Source: Salinicola avicenniae (lineage in GTDB: Bacteria > Pseudomonadota > Gammaproteobacteria > Pseudomonadales > Halomonadaceae). From it: a stretch of DNA of 64,000 nt. Positions 27,895 to 37,131 of the stretch are shown here, piece by piece (the first letter of the stretch is position 1; each line of letters opens with the position of its first letter). Both the position numbers and the translations under genes were made by a program. Location of the stretch: assembly GCF_023736115.1 (NCBI RefSeq), contig NZ_JAKQZC010000001.1, positions 496,001 to 560,000 on the forward strand, in the 5' to 3' direction. Below the pieces are notes generated by a model. The model made no database searches. It was given only the letters and a program-made list of their open reading frames with translations, and was not told where the DNA came from.

Positions 27895-29538
27895 TCAGGC
27901 GAACGTTGCCTGCAGCGCTGGCGTACCGGCTTCAGACGTCCGGCTTGCCGCGCTCTGAAGGTGACTGCCGCGCTCGGACTCCTCGAGCCGGAAGGTCGCC
28001 ACGGCGTCGGCGAGCTGATTGGCCTGTTGCTCGAGGGTCTGCGCCGCGGTCGCTGCCTGCTGCACCTGTGCCGCGTTCTGCTGGGTCACCTCGTCCATCA
28101 GCCCGACCGCCTGGTTGACCTGAGAGATGCCCATGCTCTGTTCGCGCGAGGCCGCCGAGATCTCCTGCATGATATCGGCGACCTGGCGGATCGAACTCTG
28201 CAGCGTCTGCATGGCACCATCGGCCTCCTTGACCAGCCTGTCCCCGTCCGCCACCTGGCGGTTCGAGGTCTCGATCAGGCCGCGGATTTCGCGAGCGGAG
28301 TCGGCGCTGCGACTGGCCAGGTTACGGACCTCGTCGGCCACGACAGCAAATCCCTTGCCGTGCTCCCCGGCACGGGCTGCCTCCACCGAGGCATTGAGCG
28401 CCAGCAGGTTGGTCTGGAACGTGATCGCATCGAGCACGCCGATGATTTCGTGGATGCGTTTGGCACTCTCGGAGATCGCTTGCATCGTGCTCGTGACTGC
28501 CGCGATCACCTCCGCGCCCTGGCTGGCGCTGGCGCTGGCCTCGCCCGCGAGCGTATTACCCTGGGCGGCGTTATCGGCGTTCTGCTTCACCGTCTCGGTA
28601 ATCTGATCCATGCTGGCGGCCGTTTCCTGCAAGGAGGCGGCCTGTTCGTCGGTGCGTACCGAGAGATCCATATTGCCCTGCGCGATGTCGCGACTGCCGA
28701 CGTGGATGGCGCCGCTCGCCTGGCGTACCGTCAGTACGGTACTCGACAGACCGGTCTGCATTTCCCGCATGGCGCGGAACAGCGTGCCGATCTCGTTGCG
28801 GCCGTCGACGTGAATCGGGCGCGTGAAGTCGCCGCCGGCGATCGCCTCGAAATGGGTGGCGGCCTGGCGCAGCGGGCGGACGATGGTCCGTGCGATCCCC
28901 TGACGTACCATCACCACGATCACGATAGCCAGCAGGAGCACGCCGATCTTGATCAGGTCGGCACGCTGCTGGAAGGCGGTGATTTCCGCCATCAGGCCGG
29001 CACCGCGCGCATCCGCATAGTCGATGAAATCCTGCCCGACATGATGGAACTCGGCGAACGTCGCCTCGACTTCGGGCAACAGCGCTTCGAAGGCTGCCAT
29101 GTCGCCTCGGTTCAGGGCGTCCAGCTGTGGCGCGATGCCGTCATCCACCAGGTGCTGGTAGGTTTCCTCGATGGCGTTGGCGAGCGGTTGGCCACGCGGT
29201 GACTTTGGCTCATCCGCAAACTGCTGGTGGCGATGCGCCGCCAGCGCCATGGCTTCCTGGGCCAATGCGAGGTAGTGGCTCGCACGCTCGGTGTTGCGCT
29301 GCTCCAGCGCCCGTGCCGCCTTGGTACTGTCTAGTTGGACATCGGCGAGATGGGCCCAGGTCAGGTTGAAGGCATTGAGCTGATGCACATTGATGGCATT
29401 GAGCTCGTCCAGTGCTGTCTCGCCCTTGCGGTCGACGAGATAGCCCAGACCCGCGGTTAAGAGAATCAGCAGACTAAAGACAATCAGCATCGCGGTCAGA
29501 GAAGTGTTGACCGAAAGGTTATTGAACAGGCGTCTCAT
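27895..29538 (-). CDS. Methyl-accepting chemotaxis protein, Tar-type sensor
   Basis: A 547-residue receptor: TM1 about 16-36, a periplasmic four-helix-bundle sensor about 37-190 (DSTKAARALEQRNTERASHY), TM2 about 192-212, HAMP, and the signalling coiled coil with tip ITFQTNLLALNASVEAARAG. The periplasmic domain has the size of the Tar/Tsr ligand-binding domain. There is no C-terminal WxxF tether (it ends ALQATFA). Upstream is a 429-bp low-GC region. Only a weak sigma-28-like match was seen near 29720, with imperfect spacing. Ligand unknown. Confidence 0.9.
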   Translation of the reverse strand: MRRLFNNLSVNTSLTAMLIVFSLLILLTAGLGYLVDRKGETALDELNAINVHQLNAFNLTWAHLADVQLDSTKAARALEQRNTERASHYLALAQEAMALAAHRHQQFADEPKSPRGQPLANAIEETYQHLVDDGIAPQLDALNRGDMAAFEALLPEVEATFAEFHHVGQDFIDYADARGAGLMAEITAFQQRADLIKIGVLLLAIVIVVMVRQGIARTIVRPLRQAATHFEAIAGGDFTRPIHVDGRNEIGTLFRAMREMQTGLSSTVLTVRQASGAIHVGSRDIAQGNMDLSVRTDEQAASLQETAASMDQITETVKQNADNAAQGNTLAGEASASASQGAEVIAAVTSTMQAISESAKRIHEIIGVLDAITFQTNLLALNASVEAARAGEHGKGFAVVADEVRNLASRSADSAREIRGLIETSNRQVADGDRLVKEADGAMQTLQSSIRQVADIMQEISAASREQSMGISQVNQAVGLMDEVTQQNAAQVQQAATAAQTLEQQANQLADAVATFRLEESERGSHLQSAASRTSEAGTPALQATFA

Positions 29539-29967
29539 AGCAGTAACCCGAAGTGTGTTTTCTAAGTTTGATTAGTTTTGGCCGAATCCTCGTCTTTCTT
29601 GTTGTCTATAGCGAGCGCGTTTTCCCGGTTTGGCCTGTTTTTATCAAGATGCTGTTTTATAGAGTTTTTAATCGGCAGTAGTGCTTTTCGAGTCTCCCGG
29701 ATGACTTGATGTACTCGTTATATCGCCCATTCGATAGGCCCTCTTTAGGGCGCTCCCAAAATAAACAGAACCTGAGTCTTCAGTATAATTAGGCTTTCTA
29801 TTAGGCGTTTGTCCGATAAAAAATTCGGAAGCCTCGAGCTGCCGTTTGCGACTCACGCGGCGAGGCATGACAGGTGCGCATGATCGTGAAATCTGCCGTG
29901 ACTCGGCCTAACCTGAGACGACTCAAATCTTAGATAGCAGGAGCATCGCCAGCGCTCGGAAGAGAAC
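29539..29967. other. Low-GC intergenic region with one doubtful small frame
   Basis: A 429-bp stretch clearly richer in A and T than the surroundings. It separates the Tar-type receptor from rhtA. A 66-codon frame (29668-29868, minus) starting MPRRVSRKRQLEASEFF exists but has no ribosome site and no recognisable family. Otherwise no gene or RNA is seen. It could hold promoters for the receptor gene or be a remnant of transferred DNA. Confidence 0.4.
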
Positions 29968-30861
29968 TCAATCCGGTAGGGGCGCTTCGAAGGTGTCGTG
30001 ATGGCGCAGGGTCAGGGTAGTCCCGATGGAGGCGACGATGATCAGGCCAATTGCAAACCACTGCAGCAGGCCGAGATACTGGCCGAGAAAGAGCAGACCG
30101 GAGAGCGCTCCGATGGCCGGTTCCAGGCTCATCAACGTGCCGAAGGTCTGGGTTGGCAGGCGAGGCAGCGCGATCATCTCCAGAGTATAGGGCAGTGCCG
30201 TGGAGAGCACCGCCACGGCGAAGGCGAAGGGCAGGACGTCCGGCGAGAAGATGATCGGACCGACATCGATCAGGCCGACTGGCGCGATGATGACCGCAGC
30301 GATGCTAATGCCCAGCGTGGCGCTCTGCGCCCCATTGACAGCGCCGGCCTTCTGGCCAAAGAGGATATAGATTGCCCAGCAAACGCCGGCCCCGAGCGCG
30401 CAGGCAGCGCCATAGGGATCAACCGGTTCGGCGCTGTCGTCGCCCAATAGCAGCAGCAGGAGCAGTCCGATCACGGCGAAAGCCACCCAAACGAGATCCA
30501 GCCAGCGCCGCGAGGCGAGCATGGCCACCGCCAGCGGGCCGGTGAACTCCAGGGCCACCGCGATCCCGAGTGGTACGGTGGCCAGCGCCTGATAGAACAG
30601 CAGATTCATGAAGCCCAGCGCAACGCCGTAGGTCAGCGTCGATTTCCACGCTCGGCGGCTCAACTTCCGCCGCCAGGGGCGCATCACGGCCAGCAGCAGG
30701 ACCGCGGCTAGAATCAGACGAATCGAGGTGGTGCCGGTCGCGCCGATCACCGGGAAAAGCGTCTTGGCGATCGACGCGCCACTCTGGATCGAGCACATGG
30801 CGACCAGCAGCATGGCGACTGGCCAGATTCGAGCCACGAGCTCACGCACGGCAACGGACAT
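29968..30861 (-). CDS. rhtA: EamA-family exporter, RhtA-like (threonine/homoserine)
   Basis: A 297-residue protein of the drug/metabolite transporter superfamily with ten hydrophobic segments in two EamA repeats. Strong resemblance to E. coli RhtA over the whole length (295 residues there), for example YQALATVPLGIAVALEFTGP and IALPRLPTQTFGTLMSLEPA. RhtA exports threonine and homoserine. An excellent ribosome site GGGGAGGT lies before the ATG. It is divergent from an XRE-cupin regulator 174 bp away, which may control it. Confidence 0.87.
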   Translation of the reverse strand: MSVAVRELVARIWPVAMLLVAMCSIQSGASIAKTLFPVIGATGTTSIRLILAAVLLLAVMRPWRRKLSRRAWKSTLTYGVALGFMNLLFYQALATVPLGIAVALEFTGPLAVAMLASRRWLDLVWVAFAVIGLLLLLLLGDDSAEPVDPYGAACALGAGVCWAIYILFGQKAGAVNGAQSATLGISIAAVIIAPVGLIDVGPIIFSPDVLPFAFAVAVLSTALPYTLEMIALPRLPTQTFGTLMSLEPAIGALSGLLFLGQYLGLLQWFAIGLIIVASIGTTLTLRHHDTFEAPLPD

Positions 30862-31035
30862 GACACCTCCCCGATGGATGGTTTTCAGACGATTCGCTCG
30901 GCGACGCCGCGCCGGATGCTAGAGTGCCCATCCAACACCCGATGGTGACCGGCTTCTGTGCTCGGGACGCCTTGCGCTTCACTACGCTCGTCGTCGCGGC
31001 GGCATTGGCCCAGGAAAGGATGGCTGATTGTACGT

Positions 31036-31608
31036 ATGGGCAATATATTGCACAACTCCGGTAGGCGCTCCGATGTGCTGGTCAACGTGGCAGCCAACGT
31101 GCGTCGCTTGCGCCTCGCTAGAGGGGAGAGCCAGCAGGCCCTGGCCGAGCGTGCCGGTATTAGCCGTCGCATGCTGGTCAATATCGAAAAAGGCGACGTC
31201 AACGTCAGCCTGGGCACGCTGGACCGGCTGGCTGCGGCGTTGGGTGTCGCCTTTCACGCCTTGATCCAGCAGGCGGATAGCGACGGCGCGGCGCGCATCG
31301 ACGAGATTGCCTGGGCCGGGGCATCACCGCAGAGCCGCGCTCGGCTGCTGGCAAGCCAACCGGCGCGTCATGAGGTTGAACTGTGGGCCTGGTCGCTGGC
31401 GCCGGGCGAGCGTTATGACTCCAGCGCCGACAACGCCGGCTGGCACGAGATGCTGGTGGTCATCGGAGGGCGGCTCACACTCGAACTAGCGAGCGGCGAC
31501 GTGACGATTGCTTGCGGCGATTTCCACGTCTTTCCCAGTGACCAACCCTATGCCTACCGTAACGACGGCGACGAGCTGCTGCGCTTCCTGCGCAATGTGG
31601 TGTATTGA
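31036..31608 (+). CDS. XRE-family regulator with C-terminal cupin domain
   Basis: A 190-residue two-domain regulator: helix-turn-helix (residues about 14-70, ARGESQQALAERAGISRRML) and a cupin barrel (about 105-188) with WHEMLVVIGGRLTLELASGD and FHVFPSDQPYAYRNDGDE. Such regulators usually sense a small metabolite through the cupin. The start is uncertain: the ATG at 31036 has a purine-rich stretch (AGGAAAGGA) about 15 bases upstream. It is divergent from rhtA, which suggests amino acid sensing. Confidence 0.85.
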   Translation: MGNILHNSGRRSDVLVNVAANVRRLRLARGESQQALAERAGISRRMLVNIEKGDVNVSLGTLDRLAAALGVAFHALIQQADSDGAARIDEIAWAGASPQSRARLLASQPARHEVELWAWSLAPGERYDSSADNAGWHEMLVVIGGRLTLELASGDVTIACGDFHVFPSDQPYAYRNDGDELLRFLRNVVY

Positions 31609-32095
31609 GGGGGCGCGAGTCGCGGTAAAAACAGGCCGACGGTTCGCAAAAGGCCGTCTATCCCCGATCGCCCGGTGGGGTGATCCTCCGATCACTAAGC
31701 AGCCGGCCGATAGACACTTCACCGGTGGAGATGGAGAGCGTCGGCTACAGACCTGCCTATTGCGCGGCCGTGCTCTCCTGGTTCAGGATTTTTAATCCAA
31801 AAGAACAGGTAACAATATTTTAACGATGCATCGGGTCTCTCTAGTGTTGGGTCGACGCGACCAATAACAACGCTAGAGGCCAGATGAGTACATCAACCGC
31901 GTTCGTTTCGACGGGATTTTGTCTCAGGCCGTATGCCGATCTGGCTGTCAGTCGCTGGGTGCAGTGTCGAATGATGCGGGGTTCTTGTCCGTGGGGCAGC
32001 GAGCGCGACGTGCTAGGCAGTATTAAGCATCGCCGATAGCGACAGCCGCGCGTCCCGCATCTCGGTAGCGCCTCTCGATTTTCAAGGACACGGAT
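31609..32095. other. Intergenic region before the oxidation/uptake cluster
   Basis: 487 bp with no convincing gene. A 51-codon frame at 31884-32039 starts MSTSTAFVSTGFCLRP behind AGAGG, without a recognised family; it is doubtful. An AT-rich segment at 31781-31823 (containing AACAATATTTTAACG) is the likely promoter area for the gene at 32096, whose own ribosome site AAGGA lies nine bases before its ATG. No riboswitch or terminator was recognised. Confidence 0.35.
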
Positions 32096-33427
32096 ATGAC
32101 ACACGACAAGACAAGCACCGATACGCTGGTCGTCGGCGCGGGACAAGCCGGCATCGCCATGAGCGAGCATCTCGGCCGCCATGGCGTGCCGCATCTGGTG
32201 CTGGAGCGCGACCGCATCGCGGAGCGCTGGCGCAGTGCCCGCTGGGATTCGCTCGTGGCCAATGGCCCAGCTTGGCACGACCGTTTCCCCGGCATGGAGT
32301 TCTCGAATATCTCTCCGGAAGGCTTTGTGCCCAAGGAGCAGGTGGCGGATTACTTCGAGTCCTACGCACGCAAGTTCGAGGCGCCCATTCGGACCGGTGT
32401 CGAGGTCAAGCGGGTCACCCGCAACGAGGGGCGGCCGGGGTTCACGGTGGAAACCTCGGAAGGCGTGATCGAGGCGCAGCGCGTCGTGGCGGCAACCGGT
32501 GCGTTCCAGGCACCGGTCATTCCCTCGATCGCACCGCAGGATCCCCTCCTGACTCAGCTGCATACGGCCGACTATCGCAATCCCGAACAGCTCCCCGAGG
32601 GCGCCGTACTGGTCATCGGCGCTGGCTCATCCGGGACTCAGGTCGCGGCTGAACTGAATCGTGCCGGCCGGAAGGTCTATCTCTCCGTCGGGCCGCATCA
32701 TCGCCCACCGCGCGCCTATCGTGGGCGTGATTTCGTCTGGTGGTTAGGGGTGCTCGGCGAATGGGACAACGAAATCCGCCAGCCGGGATCGGAGCACGTC
32801 ACCATCGCTGTCACCGGTGCGCGGGGTGGCTATACCATCGATTTCCGCCGACTGGCACACGAAGGCGTGACGCTAGTCGGGCGTACCGAGGCTTTCGTGG
32901 ACGGCGTGGCGCGCTTCGCCTCCGACCTGCGCGCGAACCTCGATGCGGGGGATGCCAACTATCTGGCACTGCTGGATGGCGCCGATGCCTATGCCGAGCG
33001 CAACGGTCTCGAGCTGCCGCCGGAACCGGAAGCGCGGGTTATCCCGGAAGATCCCACCTGTGTCAGCGACCCGCTGGCCGAACTCGATCTGGCGAAGGCG
33101 GGCATCACGACCATCGTCTGGGCGACCGGGTTCTCGCAGGACTATGACTGGCTGGCCGTCGATGCCTTCGATGAGCAGGGCAAGCCGAGCCACCAGCGTG
33201 GTGTTTCGAGCGAACCCGGAGTCTATTTTCTTGGCCTCCCCTGGCTTTCCCGCCGTGGTTCCAGTTTCATCTGGGGCGTTTGGCATGACGCCAAGCATAT
33301 CGCCGATCACATCGCCAAGATGCGTGGCTACCTCGCGCACTACGAGGCGCCGGGGGCCGTATCGGTGACGTTAACGGCGTCGACTGAGCCGGCGAGCACC
33401 GATGCCGACGCACGGAGGGTCAGCTAA
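32096..33427 (+). CDS. Flavin-dependent monooxygenase (FMO/CzcO-like)
   Basis: A 443-residue FAD and NAD(P)H monooxygenase-like protein. The FAD site is LVVGAGQAGIAMSEHL (residues about 11-26); the second nucleotide-binding site is VLVIGAGSSGTQVAAEL (about 178-194); the family ATGAFQAP and IVWATGFSQDYDWL motifs are present. Such enzymes N- or S-oxygenate, or convert amines to imines or hydroxylamines. Its stop overlaps the next start (TAATG), so it is coupled to the Rid-like gene, then DUF1028, PhyH and an amino acid ABC importer. A substrate amine imported by that system is the natural guess. Confidence 0.83.
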   Translation: MTHDKTSTDTLVVGAGQAGIAMSEHLGRHGVPHLVLERDRIAERWRSARWDSLVANGPAWHDRFPGMEFSNISPEGFVPKEQVADYFESYARKFEAPIRTGVEVKRVTRNEGRPGFTVETSEGVIEAQRVVAATGAFQAPVIPSIAPQDPLLTQLHTADYRNPEQLPEGAVLVIGAGSSGTQVAAELNRAGRKVYLSVGPHHRPPRAYRGRDFVWWLGVLGEWDNEIRQPGSEHVTIAVTGARGGYTIDFRRLAHEGVTLVGRTEAFVDGVARFASDLRANLDAGDANYLALLDGADAYAERNGLELPPEPEARVIPEDPTCVSDPLAELDLAKAGITTIVWATGFSQDYDWLAVDAFDEQGKPSHQRGVSSEPGVYFLGLPWLSRRGSSFIWGVWHDAKHIADHIAKMRGYLAHYEAPGAVSVTLTASTEPASTDADARRVS

Positions 33428-33846
33428 TGCCGACGCATACGCGCATTCGCATGTTCAATACCCAGGAAACCTATCCCAACCAGACGCTGGACAATGATCT
33501 GTGCCAGGCCGTCCGTGCCGGCAACACGGTCTATGTCCGCGGGCAAGTCGGGACCGACTTTGACGGCAATCTGGTCGGCCTGGGCGACCCACGAGCGCAG
33601 GCCGAGCAGGCAATGAAGAACGTCAAGCAGCTGCTCGAGGAAGCCGGCAGCGATCTCTCGCACATCGTCAAGACGACGACCTACATCACTGATCCGCGCT
33701 TTCGCGAGCCAGTCTATCGCGAAGTCGGTCAATGGCTGCGCGGGGTCTTTCCGATCTCGACCGGACTGGTCGTTGCCGGTCTGGCGCAGCCGGAATGGTT
33801 GATGGAGATCGATGTGATTGCCGTCATTCCCGAGGAGGAAGCATGA
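33427..33846 (+). CDS. Rid-family (YjgF/UK114) protein lacking the catalytic arginine
   Basis: A 139-residue protein with the Rid fold (NTVYVRGQVGTDFDGNLVGL, then EQAMKNVKQLLEEAGSDLSH and the C-terminal MEIDVIAVIP). In archetypal RidA the substrate-binding Arg105 lies in PARS; here the same place reads FPISTGLVVAGL, so the Arg is absent. It therefore belongs to the Rid subfamilies that lack imine deaminase activity in the RidA sense. It is coupled upstream to the monooxygenase (TAATG) and downstream to DUF1028 (ATGA). It may handle an unstable imine or acyl intermediate. Confidence 0.85.
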   Translation: MPTHTRIRMFNTQETYPNQTLDNDLCQAVRAGNTVYVRGQVGTDFDGNLVGLGDPRAQAEQAMKNVKQLLEEAGSDLSHIVKTTTYITDPRFREPVYREVGQWLRGVFPISTGLVVAGLAQPEWLMEIDVIAVIPEEEA

Positions 33847-34514
33847 CCTTTTCCATCGCGGCACGTTGCGCCGAGACCGGCGAAACCGGTTGCGCGGTCA
33901 GCTCTTCAAGCATCTGCGTGGCGGCACGCTGCGCGTTCGCTGGTCCCAAGGGGGCCGTGCTGACACAGAACGTGACAAACCCGGCGCTGGGACCGCAGGG
34001 GCTCGCGCTGATGGCGGCCGGTCACGCACCGCAAGAGGCGCTGAAACAGCTATTGGCCGGTGAGGCTGCCCCCGAATACCGGCAACTGCTGCTGATCGAC
34101 GGTGCGGGGCGTACCGCGGTCTACGATGGCGCCAGCGCGCTGGGTATCGTCGGGCGAGCCGATGGGGTCGACTGCGTCGCGGCAGGCAACCTGCTTGCCG
34201 ACGCCGGCGTGCCAAGAGCCATGGTCAATGCGTTCGAGCAGAGCAACGGGCCGCTGGCCGAACGTCTGCTGGTGGCCATGGAGGCTGGCATGGCGGCCGG
34301 CGGCGAGGCGGGGCCGGTCTACTCGGCCGGGCTGGTGGTCGCGCGGCCTGACGTATCCTGGCCGGTTGTCGATCTGCGTGTCGACTGGGCCGAGGCGCCC
34401 ATCGACGGACTGCGAAATCTCTGGATGCGCTATGTGCCGCAGCTCGAAGCCTATGTCACACGCGCCCGGCAGCCGGTAGCCGCGCCCAGCTACGGCGTGC
34501 CCGGTGATCAATAG
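33843..34514 (+). CDS. DUF1028 protein, Ntn-hydrolase-like
   Basis: A 223-residue protein of the DUF1028 family (COG3342), which has an Ntn-hydrolase-like fold and no settled function. It starts MTFSIAARCAETGETGCAVS, with the family TQNVTNPALGPQGLALMAAG and the C-terminal VDLRVDW repeat. A mature Ntn enzyme would expose a Ser, Thr or Cys after processing; the conserved Ser/Cys cluster around residues 16-25 is a candidate. The ATG overlaps the Rid-like stop by four bases. An amide-cleaving role in the pathway is inferred. Confidence 0.82.
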   Translation: MTFSIAARCAETGETGCAVSSSSICVAARCAFAGPKGAVLTQNVTNPALGPQGLALMAAGHAPQEALKQLLAGEAAPEYRQLLLIDGAGRTAVYDGASALGIVGRADGVDCVAAGNLLADAGVPRAMVNAFEQSNGPLAERLLVAMEAGMAAGGEAGPVYSAGLVVARPDVSWPVVDLRVDWAEAPIDGLRNLWMRYVPQLEAYVTRARQPVAAPSYGVPGDQ

Positions 34515-34666
34515 CGCAGGTTGCGTTGCTGGATCGGAAAAGCTGATTCAGCGTCTCGGATAAATTGATTATCGCTGAGCTATCGACCTTCGGTAAGTTG
34601 ACCTCAGATCTCTCTGCCGCGGCCGTTTGCCAGCAAGACCACGATAACAACAAGGTGGTGACAGAC

Positions 34667-35536
34667 ATGTTAAGTCATTCTCAGATCGAACAATTTCACC
34701 GTGATGGCTATCTGGTCGTGGAGAACGTGCTCGCTGCAGACGAGCTGACGGCACTCAACGACGCCTTCAACCGCTGGGTCGATGATAGCCGCGAGCAGAC
34801 GGCAGCCTATGGCGAAACGCTGGATCGCCGTGCGCGTTTCGACGTCGGTGGCGACCATAGCGCCGAGCATCCTTCCTTGCGCCGGGTCGCGTCGCCGACC
34901 GAAATCTCGCCGGCCTACCTTCAGGTCGCGACGGATTCCCGTATGGCTGACATGGTGCACGAACTGATCGGTGCCGCCGGGGTTCGCCTGCACCACAGCA
35001 AGGTCAATTCCAAGCTGCCGGGTACCGAAACGCAGGTGAAATGGCATCAGGATTTCCTTTTCACGCCCCATAGCAACGACGATCTGGTGACTGCGCTATT
35101 GATGGTCGGTGAAGTGACGGCCGAGAACGGCCCGCTGCAGGTCATCCCGGGCAGCCACAAGCAGCCGCTCTACTCGCATTGGCAGGACGGGCGCTTCACG
35201 GGCAGCGTCGATGACTCGGTCATTGCCCGCGAGTGCCAGTCCCCGGTCGAATGCATCGGTCCTGCCGGTTCGGTCTGCTTCATGCATACGCGCCTGCTGC
35301 ATGCCTCGGCGCCCAATGCTTCTCGTCTGCCGAGAACCCTGTTTATCACGGTCTATGCCGCCGAGGATGCGCTGCCTTACGGCGACAACCCGCTGCCTAG
35401 TCGACATCAGGGGATGCTGGTGCGAGGCGAAGAGAGTGGTGCGGTACGCACCACAGCCAACGTGCTGAAGCTGCCGCAGAAGCCCAATGGGGCCTCCTTC
35501 TTCGTGCAGCAAGCCGGCAGCGATGCGATGACATAG
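34667..35536 (+). CDS. Phytanoyl-CoA dioxygenase-family 2-oxoglutarate oxygenase
   Basis: A 289-residue non-haem iron, 2-oxoglutarate-dependent oxygenase. The iron ligands are the HxD of KWHQDFLF and the distal His in HTRLLHASAPN; the 2-oxoglutarate-binding Arg is in SRLPRTLF. These enzymes hydroxylate small molecules (ectoine, phosphonates and others belong to this superfamily). AAGGTGGTG precedes the ATG at 34667. It sits between the FMO/Rid/DUF1028 unit and the ABC importer, so it probably acts in the same pathway. The substrate is unknown. Confidence 0.83.
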   Translation: MLSHSQIEQFHRDGYLVVENVLAADELTALNDAFNRWVDDSREQTAAYGETLDRRARFDVGGDHSAEHPSLRRVASPTEISPAYLQVATDSRMADMVHELIGAAGVRLHHSKVNSKLPGTETQVKWHQDFLFTPHSNDDLVTALLMVGEVTAENGPLQVIPGSHKQPLYSHWQDGRFTGSVDDSVIARECQSPVECIGPAGSVCFMHTRLLHASAPNASRLPRTLFITVYAAEDALPYGDNPLPSRHQGMLVRGEESGAVRTTANVLKLPQKPNGASFFVQQAGSDAMT

Positions 35537-35652
35537 GCCGATCCCGCCATCGCCGTGAGAAACCGATAAAGACCCTAAGAAAGGACAGTCGACGTCAACA
35601 CAGTCGATGCCAGCGCAATCTGTTCCAACAATGACAAGACAGGATGACAACC

Positions 35653-36462
35653 ATGAAGATGATGATGGCGGTGGGTGTACTGGCCATGCTGAGTGCGTCG
35701 GTGATGGCGCAGGCCGACACGCTGGATGATGTGAAAGAGCGCGGCGTGCTGCGAGTGGGGACCGAGATGCAGTTTGCGCCCTTCGACTACCTGGAGAATG
35801 GTCAGCAGTCCGGTTTCAACAAGGCCGTCTTTGAAGAGGTCGGTAAAGCGCTGGGAGTCGAGGTGGGTTTTGTCGATCTGCCCTGGGCCAGCGTGCTGCC
35901 GGGTCTCGAGGCCGATAAGTACGATATGGTGGCGGGGCCGCTGATCATCACGCAGGAACGCATGGAGCGCTATCGTTTCACCGCACCGGTGGCGGAGAGC
36001 TCGGTGGCCCTGCTGACCCGGGCCAGCGACGATAGCATTCATGCGCCATCGGATATCGCCGGCAAGGTGGCGGGTGGCGGCAAGGCTTCGGCACAGCTCG
36101 CCGCGCTGGAGTCCTATGTCGAGACGCTCGATGAGCCGGTAGAAATCCGTGAATACGTCGACAACAATCAGGCCTATGCCGATCTGGCGGCGCGGCGTCT
36201 CGACGCCGTCGCCAACTCGCTACCCAATATCGCCTACATTGCCAAGCAACGGCCTTCGCTGTTCAAGGTGGTGACGCCCTCGTTCGGGCCGCAGAGCTGG
36301 TTTGCCTATATTGGCCGTGGTGGTGATGAGTCGGCGAGCCTGATCGACGCGTTCAACGCGGCGTTGGCGGAGATGCGCGAGGATGGCCGTCTGGCGCAAC
36401 TGCAGGAAACGTGGATCGGCCAAGCGATGGATGTGCCCGATCACCCGGTGCCCGCCGAATAA
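35653..36462 (+). CDS. Polar amino acid ABC transporter, substrate-binding protein
   Basis: A 269-residue periplasmic binding protein of family 3 (polar amino acids). Signal peptide residues 1-20 (ending AQA), then TLDDVKERGVLRVGTEMQFA, PFDYLENGQQSGFNKAVFEE and the PLIITQERMERYRFTAPV hinge region. The ATG at 35653 has AGGA eight bases upstream; a start nine bases earlier is possible. It leads a four-gene ABC operon 35653-38674. The ligand is likely an amino acid or amino-acid-like amine. Confidence 0.9.
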   Translation: MKMMMAVGVLAMLSASVMAQADTLDDVKERGVLRVGTEMQFAPFDYLENGQQSGFNKAVFEEVGKALGVEVGFVDLPWASVLPGLEADKYDMVAGPLIITQERMERYRFTAPVAESSVALLTRASDDSIHAPSDIAGKVAGGGKASAQLAALESYVETLDEPVEIREYVDNNQAYADLAARRLDAVANSLPNIAYIAKQRPSLFKVVTPSFGPQSWFAYIGRGGDESASLIDAFNAALAEMREDGRLAQLQETWIGQAMDVPDHPVPAE

Positions 36463-36474
36463 AGGGCGCCTGCG

Positions 36475-37131
36475 ATGTTCGATCCTGGTCTGTTGATTCA
36501 GAGCCTGCCGTTACTGCTGGCAGGTCTCTGGAACACTGTCTGGCTATCCGCCGGCGGCCTGCTGGCGGGTTTCGTTATCGGCGTTGGCGTGTGTTCACTG
36601 AAGCTCTCTGAACGCACGGTGCTGCGTCGGCTCGGTGGCGCCTATGTCAGCGTCTTCCGCGGCATTCCCCTGCTGATCCAGCTCCTGTTCATCTATTACC
36701 TGCTACCGCGTCTGGGGCTTGATGTGCCTGCCTGGGTCGCGGCGATGGCAGGTCTAGCGCTTTGCTGCGGTGCCTATCTGTCGGAAATCCTGCGCGGCGG
36801 GTTCTTGACCCTGCCGCCCGGACAAGTCGAGGCGGCGCGTCTACTGGGACTCGGCGGACGCGACATCCTGGTTCGCATCAAGCTGCCTCAGGCGTTGCGG
36901 GCAACGCTGCCGGCACTGCTCAATGAGGTGATTCTGTTGATCAAGGCTTCGTCGTTGATCTCGGCGGTCGGGCTAGCGGAGTTGACTCGCACGGCGCAGA
37001 ACCTGGCTGCCAGTACCTTCCTGCAGCTGCAGTTCTACCTGGCCGCGGCGGTGCTCTATTGCGTCGTCAACATCAGCCTGGCGCTGCTGGCCGGACGGCT
37101 GGAGCGGCGTTTCGAAGCGGGGAGAGCCTGA
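36475..37131 (+). CDS. Polar amino acid ABC transporter permease (first)
   Basis: A 218-residue membrane subunit of the HisMQ type with five helices. The EAA loop is VEAARLLGLGGRDILVRIKL, which contacts the ATPase. It follows the binding protein by 12 bp and overlaps the second permease by one base (TGATG). Confidence 0.9.
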   Translation: MFDPGLLIQSLPLLLAGLWNTVWLSAGGLLAGFVIGVGVCSLKLSERTVLRRLGGAYVSVFRGIPLLIQLLFIYYLLPRLGLDVPAWVAAMAGLALCCGAYLSEILRGGFLTLPPGQVEAARLLGLGGRDILVRIKLPQALRATLPALLNEVILLIKASSLISAVGLAELTRTAQNLAASTFLQLQFYLAAAVLYCVVNISLALLAGRLERRFEAGRA

